NCBI RefSeq assembly: GCF_000621805.1
Contig: NZ_JHXH01000012.1
Coordinates: forward strand, 1 to 64,000
Direction: 5' to 3'
DNA: 64,000 bases
Source of the DNA: Ruminococcus sp. FC2018
GTDB lineage: Bacteria > Bacillota > Clostridia > Oscillospirales > Ruminococcaceae
This document shows positions 25,376-33,345 of this stretch, piece by piece. The notes below the pieces were generated by a model, which searched no databases, was not told where the DNA came from, and saw nothing but the letters and a program-made list of their open reading frames with translations. The first letter of the stretch is position 1, and every line of letters begins with the position of its first letter. The translations under genes and the position numbers were made by a program.

Positions 25376-25666
25376 TTACAGAAAATCGGTATAATTAGTT
25401 CTTTTATCATTTTTGTGCACAAAAAGGGGACGCTTGTTTTGTGGGAAAAGACGGATAAGATGCGGTAAGATGTGAATTATTTGGGAGAAAAAACAATCTG
25501 CACACAAGAGCAGAAAGGTAGTCGGGTGGACATAATGCACATACAAGCGAGTGTATCTCCGTGCAAAAGTTACATATAATGAGTATGTATAATTAGTTGT
25601 TGCAACTATTTTCATAATAATTTACAGTTATTTTTGGCGAACACCTAACATTTGATAACTGTGGGC

Positions 25667-25695
25667 TTGCAAATTTTGTGCTTTTATGGTATACT
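25667..25695 (+). promoter_or_regulatory. Promoter of glgP
   Basis: TTGCAA, 17-base spacer, TATACT with an extended TGG before the -10 box. The leader to the start codon is about 135 bases. Confidence 0.75.
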
Positions 25696-25835
25696 GGATA
25701 TTGCAGATGTGCCCAAGGGGGTAATATGCGCTTATATAACAAGTCGAATTATGTCCTGATGCGGAGAAAAACCTCGCAGACAGGGTAAAAATAACGCCCC
25801 TTGATCTCAAAGGGACGGTATCAGGAGGAAAAAAC

Positions 25836-28244
25836 ATGGCAAAGACAACTGCGGAAGGCAGCATAACCAAAACAGAGCTTAAAAATCAGTTTGTGGAAAT
25901 TCTCCACAACGATTTTCAGACTACACCCGACGAGGCTTCGGATAAGCAGGTGTATGAGGCTCTTACAAAGATCGTTGTAAGTATTCTTAAAGCTAAGAGA
26001 AGAAAATTTACAGTAAATCACAACTCACAGGGCAAAAAGAAGGTTTATTACCTTTCTATGGAGTTCCTTATGGGACGTTCGCTGAAAACTTCAATATATA
26101 ACCTATGCATTGCTGACAAGGTCACTTCCATGCTCAAGGACTTTGGTATCTCTATCAACGGTATCTACGAGCAGGAGCCTGATGCAGGTCTGGGCAACGG
26201 CGGTCTGGGCAGACTTGCTGCCTGCTATCTTGACGCTCTGGCAGCAGACGGCTACCACGCAACAGGTTATTCAATTTGCTATGAATACGGTATCTTCAAG
26301 CAGAAGCTGGAGGACGGCTGGCAGACAGAGCTGCCGGATAACTGGCTCCCCGGCGGCAGCGCATGGCTGGTGCCTGTACCTACACAGTCGGTTGAGGTTC
26401 GCTTTGACGGCGAGCTGAACGAATACTGGGACGACCAGTACCACTGTGTAAAGTACGAAAACTACACTTCGGTAATGGCTGTGCCTTACGACCTGTATGT
26501 TTCGGGTTACAAGAGCGATGCGGTATCAAAGCTGCGTCTTTGGAAGGCTGAGCTGTCTACATTCGATATGTCCATGTTCAACAAGGGCGATTACACCAAG
26601 GCTCTGGGCAGAAATATCATCTCTCAGGCTATCACCAAGGTGCTTTATCCTAACGACAACCACGCTGAGGGCAAGTCTCTGAGACTGCGTCAGCAGTACT
26701 TCCTTTGCGCTGCGTCTATCGGCGACATCGTAAACCAGCATATGAACGTTTACGGCACGCTGGATAACCTTTACGAGAAGGTGGCTATCCACATTAACGA
26801 CACACACCCCACGCTGGCTATCCCCGAGCTTATGAGGACACTGCTGGACGACTGCGGATACACCTGGGAGAAGGCTTGGCACATAGTTACCAACACCTTT
26901 GCTTACACTAACCACACAGTCATGCCCGAGGCTCTGGAAAAGTGGGACTGCAATCTTCTCAAGAGCGTTTGCCCCAGAATTTTCTCTATCATCGTTGAGA
27001 TAAACGACAGATACTGCAAGGACCTTTGGGAGAGATACAGAGATGAGGCTAAGGTTTCCCATATGTCTATTGTGGAAAACAACAAGGTCAAGATGGCTAC
27101 TCTTTGCGTTCACGCTTCCCACAGCGTCAACGGCGTGGCTAAGATACACTCGGAGATAATCAAGAAAGAGACCTTCAAGGACGAATATCTTGACACACCT
27201 ACAAAGTTCAAGAACGTTACTAACGGTATTGCTTACAGACGCTGGCTGTATCAGTCCAACGAGGGGCTGACCAAGCTGCTGCGTGAGAAGATCGGCGACG
27301 GCTTCCTCAGAAACGCTGCGGAGCTTTCAAAGCTCACTGTTTTTGCAAACGACAAGGCTGTTCTTGAGTCTCTGGGCAAGATAAAGCACACAAACAAGGA
27401 AAGCTTTGCAAAGTATGTTAAGAACCAGTACAACGTTTTGCTCAACACAGATTCTATCTTTGATGTTCAGGTAAAGAGGCTGCACGAGTACAAGCGTCAG
27501 CAGCTCAACGCTCTGAATATCATTGCTCAGTACAATTATCTCAAGAACAATCCAAACGCTGACTTTGTGCCAAAGACATACATCTTTGCCGCAAAGGCTG
27601 CGCCGGGATACTACATGGCAAAGCAGATAATCAAGCTTATCTGGAACATTTCCCAGGAGCTTAAAAAGGATAAGAATCTGGGCGAAAAGCTGAGCGTCAT
27701 TTTCCTTGAGGATTACAACGTTTCCCTTTCCGAGATCCTTATGCCGGCAGCGGACATCAGCGAACAGATCTCTCTGGCAGGTACTGAGGCAAGCGGTACG
27801 GGCAACATGAAGCTGATGATAAACGGTGCGATCACTCTGGGCACTATGGACGGCGCTAACGTTGAGATCCACGAGCAGGTGGGCGATGACAACATCATTA
27901 TCTTCGGTATGAACGTTGACGAGGTAAACGCTTGCAAGAACAGCTACAATCCTATGGATATGTACAACTCAAACGGTGTTATCAAGGCTGCTATCGACAG
28001 GCTTCAGGGCGGCATTAACGGCAACACCTTCAACGAGATATCTGAAAACCTCAAGACCAAGGATCCATACATGGCTCTGAAGGACTTTGACAGCTATCAG
28101 CAGGCACAGAAGTACGCTTCGGAATGCTACACAGACAAGATGAAGTGGAACAAGATGAGTCTTGCAAACATTGCAGGTGCAGGTATTTTCTCGGCAGACA
28201 GATCTGTTGAGGAGTACGCTAAGGACATCTGGGGACTTAAATAA
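25836..28244 (+). CDS. glgP: Glycogen/alpha-glucan phosphorylase
   Basis: 802 residues, full length for GT35. Releases glucose 1-phosphate from alpha-1,4-glucan in the cytoplasm. KKVYYLSMEFLMGRSL, EQEPDAGLGNGGLGRLAACYLDA and HINDTHPTLAIPELMR are family signatures; the pyridoxal phosphate site is EASGTGNMKLMINGA with its Lys. AGGAGG lies before ATG. Codon use is strongly biased, as expected for an abundant enzyme. Together with the pullulanase at 33-35 kb it gives complete breakdown of stored or imported glucan. Confidence 0.97.
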   Translation: MAKTTAEGSITKTELKNQFVEILHNDFQTTPDEASDKQVYEALTKIVVSILKAKRRKFTVNHNSQGKKKVYYLSMEFLMGRSLKTSIYNLCIADKVTSMLKDFGISINGIYEQEPDAGLGNGGLGRLAACYLDALAADGYHATGYSICYEYGIFKQKLEDGWQTELPDNWLPGGSAWLVPVPTQSVEVRFDGELNEYWDDQYHCVKYENYTSVMAVPYDLYVSGYKSDAVSKLRLWKAELSTFDMSMFNKGDYTKALGRNIISQAITKVLYPNDNHAEGKSLRLRQQYFLCAASIGDIVNQHMNVYGTLDNLYEKVAIHINDTHPTLAIPELMRTLLDDCGYTWEKAWHIVTNTFAYTNHTVMPEALEKWDCNLLKSVCPRIFSIIVEINDRYCKDLWERYRDEAKVSHMSIVENNKVKMATLCVHASHSVNGVAKIHSEIIKKETFKDEYLDTPTKFKNVTNGIAYRRWLYQSNEGLTKLLREKIGDGFLRNAAELSKLTVFANDKAVLESLGKIKHTNKESFAKYVKNQYNVLLNTDSIFDVQVKRLHEYKRQQLNALNIIAQYNYLKNNPNADFVPKTYIFAAKAAPGYYMAKQIIKLIWNISQELKKDKNLGEKLSVIFLEDYNVSLSEILMPAADISEQISLAGTEASGTGNMKLMINGAITLGTMDGANVEIHEQVGDDNIIIFGMNVDEVNACKNSYNPMDMYNSNGVIKAAIDRLQGGINGNTFNEISENLKTKDPYMALKDFDSYQQAQKYASECYTDKMKWNKMSLANIAGAGIFSADRSVEEYAKDIWGLK

Positions 28245-28260
28245 TCTATCCGAAATTGCA

Positions 28261-28295
28261 AAACAGCCATACAGAGCAAGTCTGTATGGCTGTTT
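28261..28295 (+). terminator. Strong hairpin after glgP
   Basis: 15-bp perfect stem AAACAGCCATACAGA / TCTGTATGGCTGTTT, loop GCAAG, no U-run beyond GTTT. It can act as a weak terminator or RNA stabiliser. Confidence 0.6.
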
Positions 28296-28318
28296 GTGGG
28301 TAAAAAGAGGGTGAGGAC

Positions 28319-29056
28319 TTGGACAAGCAGCAATTCTGCGACGCTTGCGAAAAGGTGATCGGTGAGCAGCGTCAGCGCAGGGGTATCGGTACTCTTGGAG
28401 AAAAAACGCTGCACGCTGTGCTTAAAAATTACTACGAGCCTCACCGGGAAAACCACGAGATAAAGGTCGGACGGTACGTTGCGGACATTGTGGGGGAACA
28501 GGGAGTCATTGAGATACAGACACGGCAGTTTTTCAGGCTTGTGCCAAAGCTGGATAACTTTTTGGAATTCTGCGACGTTACGGTGGTTTATCCAATGCCT
28601 GCCCTTAAATACGTAAGCTGGCTGGACATGGACACAGGGGAGGTGTCCCCGAAGCGGAGGTCCCCTCGGAAATACCGTATTTACGATGCTTTCAAGGAGA
28701 TATACAACATAAAGTACGCTCTTGACAATCCACGGTTTCACCTGGTGCTGTGCCTTATGGAAATGGACGAGATAAGATATCTTAACGGCTGGTCCAAGGA
28801 CAAAAAGCGTGGCTCCAGCAGATGCGACCGCATACCCAAGGAGATAATCGAGGAAGTCCGCTTTGACTGCGTACAGGATTACAGGCTGTTTATCCCCGGC
28901 TCCCTGCCTGTAAGGTTCACCTCGGCGCAATACGCAAAGGCTTGCTCTATCAGCAAAGAGCTTGCAGGCATGGGGCTTAACATACTGAATTATCTGGGAC
29001 TTGTTGAGCGTGTGGACAAGGTGGGAAACAGCTACATTTACACCGTTGCCGATTGA
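28319..29056 (+). CDS. Conserved hypothetical protein, possible PD-(D/E)xK fold
   Basis: 245 residues from a probable TTG start. The first 100 residues read KTLHAVLKNYYEP..EIKVGRYVADIVGEQGVIEIQTRQF, in which an Asp (ADIV) and a Glu-x-Gln (EIQT) are spaced like the metal-binding D and E-x-K/Q of restriction-endonuclease-like nucleases. The rest shows a basic middle (DKKRGSSRCDRIP) and a C-terminal winged-helix-like end (FTSAQYAKACSISKELAGMG). Known function: none that I recognise. It is 75 bases after glgP, and its stop codon overlaps the next promoter. Confidence 0.7.
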   Translation: MDKQQFCDACEKVIGEQRQRRGIGTLGEKTLHAVLKNYYEPHRENHEIKVGRYVADIVGEQGVIEIQTRQFFRLVPKLDNFLEFCDVTVVYPMPALKYVSWLDMDTGEVSPKRRSPRKYRIYDAFKEIYNIKYALDNPRFHLVLCLMEMDEIRYLNGWSKDKKRGSSRCDRIPKEIIEEVRFDCVQDYRLFIPGSLPVRFTSAQYAKACSISKELAGMGLNILNYLGLVERVDKVGNSYIYTVAD

Positions 29057-29081
29057 CAAAGCAGAGAAAAAAATATATAAT
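29053..29081 (+). promoter_or_regulatory. Promoter of the S11 peptidase-like gene
   Basis: TTGACA, 17-base spacer, TATAAT; the -35 box overlaps the stop codon of the preceding gene. A nested hairpin (AGCGTTC..CCCTG/CAGGG..GGAACGCT, 29099-29129) lies in the leader. Confidence 0.8.
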
Positions 29082-29176
29082 GTATGTGTATGTTTTTCAG
29101 CGTTCACTTCCCTGACAGGGTGGAACGCTTACAAAAGCTTGGAACAAACGTGCAGTTAATATAAAGGAATGGTTAA

Positions 29177-30625
29177 ATGAAACTCAAAAAGAAGTTTTGC
29201 AGGGTGCTTGGCTTTATGCTGGCTCTGGCAATGGTATTGCCGGGAGTGAGTGGGGCGGCACTGAATTTCAAGCCGGTATCCTCCATTGACAAGGACGGCA
29301 AACCGGTGGAGCTTACCTTGCGCTCAAAGGCTTGCTGCGTTATGGACATGGACAGCGGCGACATTATTTACAGCATGAACGGCGGCAAGGAGATGCCTGT
29401 GGGCACTCTGAACATGATAATGACAAGCCTGTTGATCGTTGAAAAATACAACGACATCGGCACTCTTAAAAACACCACCGTCAGCGCAGGCTCAGAGGCT
29501 TACGACGAGCTTTTCGACAAGGGCGCACCTACGGCGGACATCCAGCCCAATGAAAAGGTGAGCTACTACGACATTTTGTGCGCTATGATCTTACAGTCCT
29601 CCTGCGAGGCGGCGAACATTGCGGCTCTTGACATGGGAGGCGGAAAGCTTGCGGGCTTTACCAAGCTTATGAACGACAGAGCTCAGCAGATGGGACTTAA
29701 ACACACCAAATTCTCCAGCGCACACGGTTTATGGACCAGCGGAAACTATTCCACCTGCGAGGATATGGCGGTGCTTTGCAAGTATGTTATGGAAAATTCC
29801 AGCATACTCAAAGAGATTTTCAACATGAGCACCTACACCATGTCCAAAACAGACAAGCACCCTGAGGGCACTACACTTTACAACAACAATGTGCTTATAA
29901 ACAGCGCATCTTTATACTACTACTCCTCGGCAAAGGGCATCAAGACAGGCTCAACAAACGATGCAGGCAGATGCCTTGCAAGCTGTGCGGTAATAGAGGG
30001 CAAAAACTATCTCATTGTATCCCTGGGCGCACCGGCGGAAATTCTGGAGGAGGACAAGGAAAAGGGCAAGGACGACCCTGATTCGGTCTATGCTCAGGAC
30101 TACATCTACTACAACCTTATCGACCACATCAACATTTACAACTGGTGCAGGACATTCCTTGTGGAGTCGGATTTTCTCAACCCTGACAGCGAGGTCCGTG
30201 ATGTACAGGTGCTTTACGGAGACAAGAACTATGCCAATCTGAAGGCAAAGACAGGCTTCAGCAGAGTCTGGCCAAGCTACATCAAGACAGAGGACGTTAA
30301 GCGTGAGATAACCGTAAAGGAGAACATTGTGGCACCGGTAGAGGTGGGCGATGTTCTGGGTGAGATGAAGCTGAGCTACAACGGAGAGACTATCGCTACG
30401 CTGGACCTTATTTCCACCACCAAGGTGGAGCGTTCAGAGTCAGCTTCAAAATGGGAGATAGCAAAGAGCTATTTTAAGTCAAAGGTCTTTTATGTAACAC
30501 TGGTGCTCATTGGCTGTCTTATAGTGTTATACACGGTGGTACACGTTGTAAGGACAAACAGAAAATATCTTAAAAAGAATGCGGAGGTGCACTCTGATGA
30601 TAATAGACTGGACGAAGATGAATGA
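29177..30625 (+). CDS. D,D-carboxypeptidase-like protein (peptidase S11) with degenerate active site
   Basis: 482 residues: signal peptide (to about residue 27), S11 domain, then C-terminal membrane helix (VTLVLIGCLIVLYTVVHVV) and a short charged tail, as in DacF-type proteins. The catalytic SxxK, normally S-M/T-T-K, reads GTLN (residues 76-79), so both Ser and Lys are missing; the second motif SxN reads SSC (141-143); only KTG in KGIKTGSTNDAGR is intact. It probably binds rather than hydrolyses peptidoglycan. AAAGGAATGG precedes ATG. The cupin gene overlaps its end. Confidence 0.85.
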   Translation: MKLKKKFCRVLGFMLALAMVLPGVSGAALNFKPVSSIDKDGKPVELTLRSKACCVMDMDSGDIIYSMNGGKEMPVGTLNMIMTSLLIVEKYNDIGTLKNTTVSAGSEAYDELFDKGAPTADIQPNEKVSYYDILCAMILQSSCEAANIAALDMGGGKLAGFTKLMNDRAQQMGLKHTKFSSAHGLWTSGNYSTCEDMAVLCKYVMENSSILKEIFNMSTYTMSKTDKHPEGTTLYNNNVLINSASLYYYSSAKGIKTGSTNDAGRCLASCAVIEGKNYLIVSLGAPAEILEEDKEKGKDDPDSVYAQDYIYYNLIDHINIYNWCRTFLVESDFLNPDSEVRDVQVLYGDKNYANLKAKTGFSRVWPSYIKTEDVKREITVKENIVAPVEVGDVLGEMKLSYNGETIATLDLISTTKVERSESASKWEIAKSYFKSKVFYVTLVLIGCLIVLYTVVHVVRTNRKYLKKNAEVHSDDNRLDEDE

Positions 30626-30929
30626 ACAGCTCTCAGAGGGCTTTAAGGGCGGAGAGAAATTCTACGCAAGAAAAGCCTTTGAGGACGGTGACAACAAGAT
30701 AATGCTGGGACGGCTCGTTCCGGGGGCGTCTATCGGTCTTCACACCCACGAGGGGGACAGCGAGGTAATTTTCTTCCTGCAGGGAAAGGGCAAGGTGCTG
30801 TATGACGGCGGATATGAAAAGGCAGAGGCAGGACTGTGCCACTACTGCCCTATGGGACATGAACACAGTCTTATAAACGACGGCGACAGCGACCTTATTT
30901 TCTACGCCGTTGTTCCAAAGCACAGGTAG
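30597..30929 (+). CDS. Small cupin-domain protein
   Basis: 110 residues, starting at the ATG with GGAGGTG 10 bases upstream inside the end of the preceding gene (29 bases of overlap, different frame). Single cupin barrel: first motif HTHEGDSEVIFFLQG with metal-binding His, second motif MGHEHSLIND. Substrate unknown. It is translated with the S11-like gene. Confidence 0.85.
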   Translation: MIIDWTKMNEQLSEGFKGGEKFYARKAFEDGDNKIMLGRLVPGASIGLHTHEGDSEVIFFLQGKGKVLYDGGYEKAEAGLCHYCPMGHEHSLINDGDSDLIFYAVVPKHR

Positions 30930-30944
30930 ATATACAAATAAAAA

Positions 30945-30973
30945 GGGGGGAGTTTTTAGTTAAGCTCCCCCCC
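30945..30973 (+). terminator. Hairpin after the cupin gene
   Basis: GGGGGGAG / CTCCCCCC stem with an AT-rich loop 15 bases after the stop. The region 30974-31170 has no gene that I can support. Confidence 0.65.
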
Positions 30974-31174
30974 TGAATATTTATTAAAGGATCGACTCAC
31001 TCTGTCTGCGCCGCTAAGGGACAATGGCAGCTGATAAGCTGTTGAAAAGCAGAAGAAAATTGGGCATATTCCGCAAAAAAAGCTGTAATAACATGCTCGT
31101 ACACCGGTGGCAGCCTGTGAAAGCTGCGCAGATACGGTGTTTTAGTATGGTGAAAGATTTTTTTGAAAAGGGGC

Positions 31175-31203
31175 TTGACAAAACCCCCGGTGTGTGCTAT
31201 AAT
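31175..31203 (+). promoter_or_regulatory. Consensus promoter of the cysK leader
   Basis: TTGACA, 17-base spacer, TATAAT, about 420 bases upstream of cysK. Confidence 0.85.
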
Positions 31204-31220
31204 GCTATCAAACCACCAAA

Positions 31221-31235
31221 CTACCTGATTGGTAG
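31221..31235. promoter_or_regulatory. Palindrome downstream of the cysK promoter
   Basis: CTACC-TGATT-GGTAG right after the likely transcription start. Rrf2-family (CymR/IscR-like) cysteine regulators bind sites of this general shape; assignment is tentative. Confidence 0.45.
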
Positions 31236-31255
31236 GTTAAAGGGAGATGAGCATT

Positions 31256-31381
31256 ATGCAAGGCAGATCTTACAGGTTTTTAAGACAGTATTACCGTTTC
31301 GGTCGAATGTGGCGATGTTGCAGCCGCAACAACACATTTAACTTGAAAGAAAGAACTTGTAATGAGTATTTACAGATTTGA
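31256..31381 (+). CDS. Leader peptide with tandem cysteine codons upstream of cysK
   Basis: 41-codon ORF with AAAGGGAG 9 bases before ATG. The peptide is Arg rich and has a Trp-Arg-Cys-Cys stretch (residues 19-22) encoded by TGT TGC, plus a third Cys at 35. It sits between the promoter and cysK, as an attenuation leader sensing charged Cys-tRNA would. Also possible is a simple unused uORF. No downstream antiterminator is proven. Confidence 0.55.
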   Translation: MQGRSYRFLRQYYRFGRMWRCCSRNNTFNLKERTCNEYLQI

Positions 31382-31569
31382 AGCATTACAATTACACGTA
31401 GGACAGGAACAGGCAGACCCGGTAACGGATTAGGGGCGGTATGGCTGCTCCGGCAGAGCCTTTCGGGGCAGCTGTCATGACCTACACAATTCAGGCTCTT
31501 GCTCAGGCAGGCATGATCCATGCCACGGTAAGGCTTTATATCAGAAAAAACACATTGACGACATTACTG

Positions 31570-31600
31570 CAGACCTTGACAATGCATTTGCACAGGTCTG
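31570..31600 (+). promoter_or_regulatory. Hairpin just before the cysK ribosome site
   Basis: CAGACCT / AGGTCTG, 7-bp arms, 17-base loop, followed by ATAAAAACGGAGG. A possible regulatory element of the leader. Confidence 0.45.
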
Positions 31601-31621
31601 ATAAAAACGGAGGAATTTATT

Positions 31622-32554
31622 ATGGCTAACATTTACACATCAGCAGATCAACTTGTAGGCGGCACTCCCCTGCTGGAGCTTTCGCACATTGAAAAGGAGC
31701 TTGGTCTGAAGGCAAAGATCCTTGCAAAACTGGAATACTTTAACCCGGCAGGCTCTGTAAAGGACAGGGTGGCAAAGGCTATGATCGAGGATGCGGAAAA
31801 ACAGGGCAAGCTGAACGCAGATTCGGTAATAATCGAGCCTACAAGCGGCAACACAGGCATTGGTCTGGCATCTGTTGCGGCGGCTCGGGGCTACCGCATA
31901 ATCATTGTTATGCCCGAGACGATGTCCGTTGAGAGACGGCAGCTGATGAAGGCATACGGTGCGGAGCTTGTACTCACAGAGGGGGCAAAGGGCATGAAGG
32001 GTGCTATTGCCGAGGCTGAGAGGCTTGAGAGAGAAACTCCTGGTGGAATTATCATGGGACAGTTCGTAAACCCTGCAAATCCAAAGGCACACTTTGATAG
32101 CACAGGTCCTGAGATATACCGTGACACAGACGGAAAGGTGGATATTTTCGTTGCAGGCGTTGGCACAGGAGGAACGGTAACAGGTGTGGGCAAATTCCTT
32201 AAAAGCAAGAACCCTGACGTTAAGATAGTTGCTGTTGAACCTGCATCATCACCGGTACTTTCAAAGGGTGAGGCAGGAGCGCACAAGATACAGGGCATTG
32301 GCGCAGGCTTTGTTCCGGACGTTCTGGACACAGGCATATACAGCGAGATCATTGCGGTGGAAAACGATGACGCTTTTGAATACGGCAAGCTGGTAGGCAA
32401 GAAAGAAGGCGTACTGGTGGGCATATCCTCGGGCGCAGCTGTTTACGCTGCTGTTGAGCTGGCTAAGCGTGAGGAAAACGCAGGCAAAACTATCGTTGCT
32501 CTGCTGCCCGACACAGGCGATAGGTATTTGTCTACTTCCCTGTTTGCTGACTGA
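31622..32554 (+). CDS. cysK: Cysteine synthase (O-acetylserine sulfhydrylase)
   Basis: 310 residues, usual length. Makes cysteine from O-acetylserine and sulfide with pyridoxal phosphate. The PLP Lys is in NPAGSVKDRVAKAM, the substrate loop is EPTSGNTGIGLA, the phosphate cup is VAGVGTGGTVTGVG, and GISSGAAVYAA is the C-terminal motif. Ribosome site CGGAGG is strong. The long leader with the Cys-rich ORF suggests control by cysteine supply. Confidence 0.96.
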   Translation: MANIYTSADQLVGGTPLLELSHIEKELGLKAKILAKLEYFNPAGSVKDRVAKAMIEDAEKQGKLNADSVIIEPTSGNTGIGLASVAAARGYRIIIVMPETMSVERRQLMKAYGAELVLTEGAKGMKGAIAEAERLERETPGGIIMGQFVNPANPKAHFDSTGPEIYRDTDGKVDIFVAGVGTGGTVTGVGKFLKSKNPDVKIVAVEPASSPVLSKGEAGAHKIQGIGAGFVPDVLDTGIYSEIIAVENDDAFEYGKLVGKKEGVLVGISSGAAVYAAVELAKREENAGKTIVALLPDTGDRYLSTSLFAD

Positions 32555-32608
32555 GCCTACTGCGGCAGGCTTATTAAGGAGCGCACCGCGGTTCAGACGG
32601 AGGTAAAA

Positions 32609-33301
32609 ATGGACAGTTCATCAACGCTTGAGATCAAGGCTATCGGTCACATAAAGAGCGATTTTCCCACCAAGTTCGGAATACCCAGGCAGAGCGGGCT
32701 TTGCAAGAACCTTCTGTCACAGATAGTTTTTGAATCGCCTTACAATACGGCAGATGCGTTCAGAGGTATCGAGGAATTCTCCCATATATGGGTAATATGG
32801 GGCTTTTCGGACAACGCAAGGGAGGTCTTCTCCCCTACGGTGAGACCGCCTAAGCTTGGGGGCAACGAAAGGCGTGGGGTATTTGCCACACGCTCCCCTT
32901 TCAGACCTAATCCTCTGGGGCTATCCTGCGTTAAGCTGGAGCGGGTGATACGCTCGGATAACGGGATCATCCTTGAAGTGTCGGGAGGCGACATGAAGGA
33001 GGGCACGCCTGTTTACGACATCAAGCCGTACATTCCCTATGCGGACTGCATTGAGGAGGCAGACGGCGGTTTCGGGCAGCGGCACAGCGGCGACAGGCTG
33101 AAGGTGGAGGTCAGATCTGATCTGATGGAGCTTGTTGCCCCGGAAAAGCGCAGCGCACTTACAGAGGTTCTGTCCCTTGACCCTCGTCCCGGATATCAGG
33201 ACGACGGGCAGAGGGTTTACGGCTTTGAATTTGCCGGACTGGAGATAAAGTTCAAGGTGAACGGTGACACGCTGACTGTCACGGAAATATATGCTGTATA
33301 A
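32609..33301 (+). CDS. trmO: tRNA (N6-threonylcarbamoyladenosine(37)-N6)-methyltransferase
   Basis: 230 residues, TsaA/TrmO family. Methylates t6A at position 37 of threonine tRNA using S-adenosylmethionine. Family motifs are IGHIKSDFPTKFGIPRQSG, HIWVIWGFSDN, RPPKLGGNERRGVFATRSPFRPNPLGLS split over two stretches, and YDIKPYIPYADC. The ORF lies 54 bases after cysK with its own GGAGG, so it may share the transcript. Confidence 0.92.
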   Translation: MDSSSTLEIKAIGHIKSDFPTKFGIPRQSGLCKNLLSQIVFESPYNTADAFRGIEEFSHIWVIWGFSDNAREVFSPTVRPPKLGGNERRGVFATRSPFRPNPLGLSCVKLERVIRSDNGIILEVSGGDMKEGTPVYDIKPYIPYADCIEEADGGFGQRHSGDRLKVEVRSDLMELVAPEKRSALTEVLSLDPRPGYQDDGQRVYGFEFAGLEIKFKVNGDTLTVTEIYAV

Positions 33302-33308
33302 AAGAAAA

Positions 33309-33337
33309 ACGGGCACCAAAAAGTGTCCGTTTTTTTG
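33309..33337 (+). terminator. Bidirectional terminator between trmO and pulA
   Basis: ACGGGCAC / GTGTCCGT (one G-U pair) with an A-run before and a T-run after. It serves trmO and, on the other strand, the pullulanase gene. Confidence 0.85.
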
Positions 33338-33345
33338 TACTTATT

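Larger units (their letters stand above)
25202..25666. other. Intergenic region between phage-type cassette and glgP
   Basis: About 465 bases without a credible gene, holding a nested stem structure (25243-25326) and two inverted repeats (25352-25375 and 25594-25608). An 80-codon frame at 25376-25615 minus is not convincing. It must contain the promoter of the leftward cassette, but I see no strong consensus for it. Confidence 0.5.

Noticed and set aside
25376-25615. 79-codon minus-strand frame upstream of the terminase genes
   Set aside because: Tyr/Phe-rich without domain, crosses a palindrome, and no convincing ribosome site.
31024-31341. 105-codon frame across the cysK promoter
   Set aside because: It runs through a perfect consensus promoter and the leader ORF in another frame.
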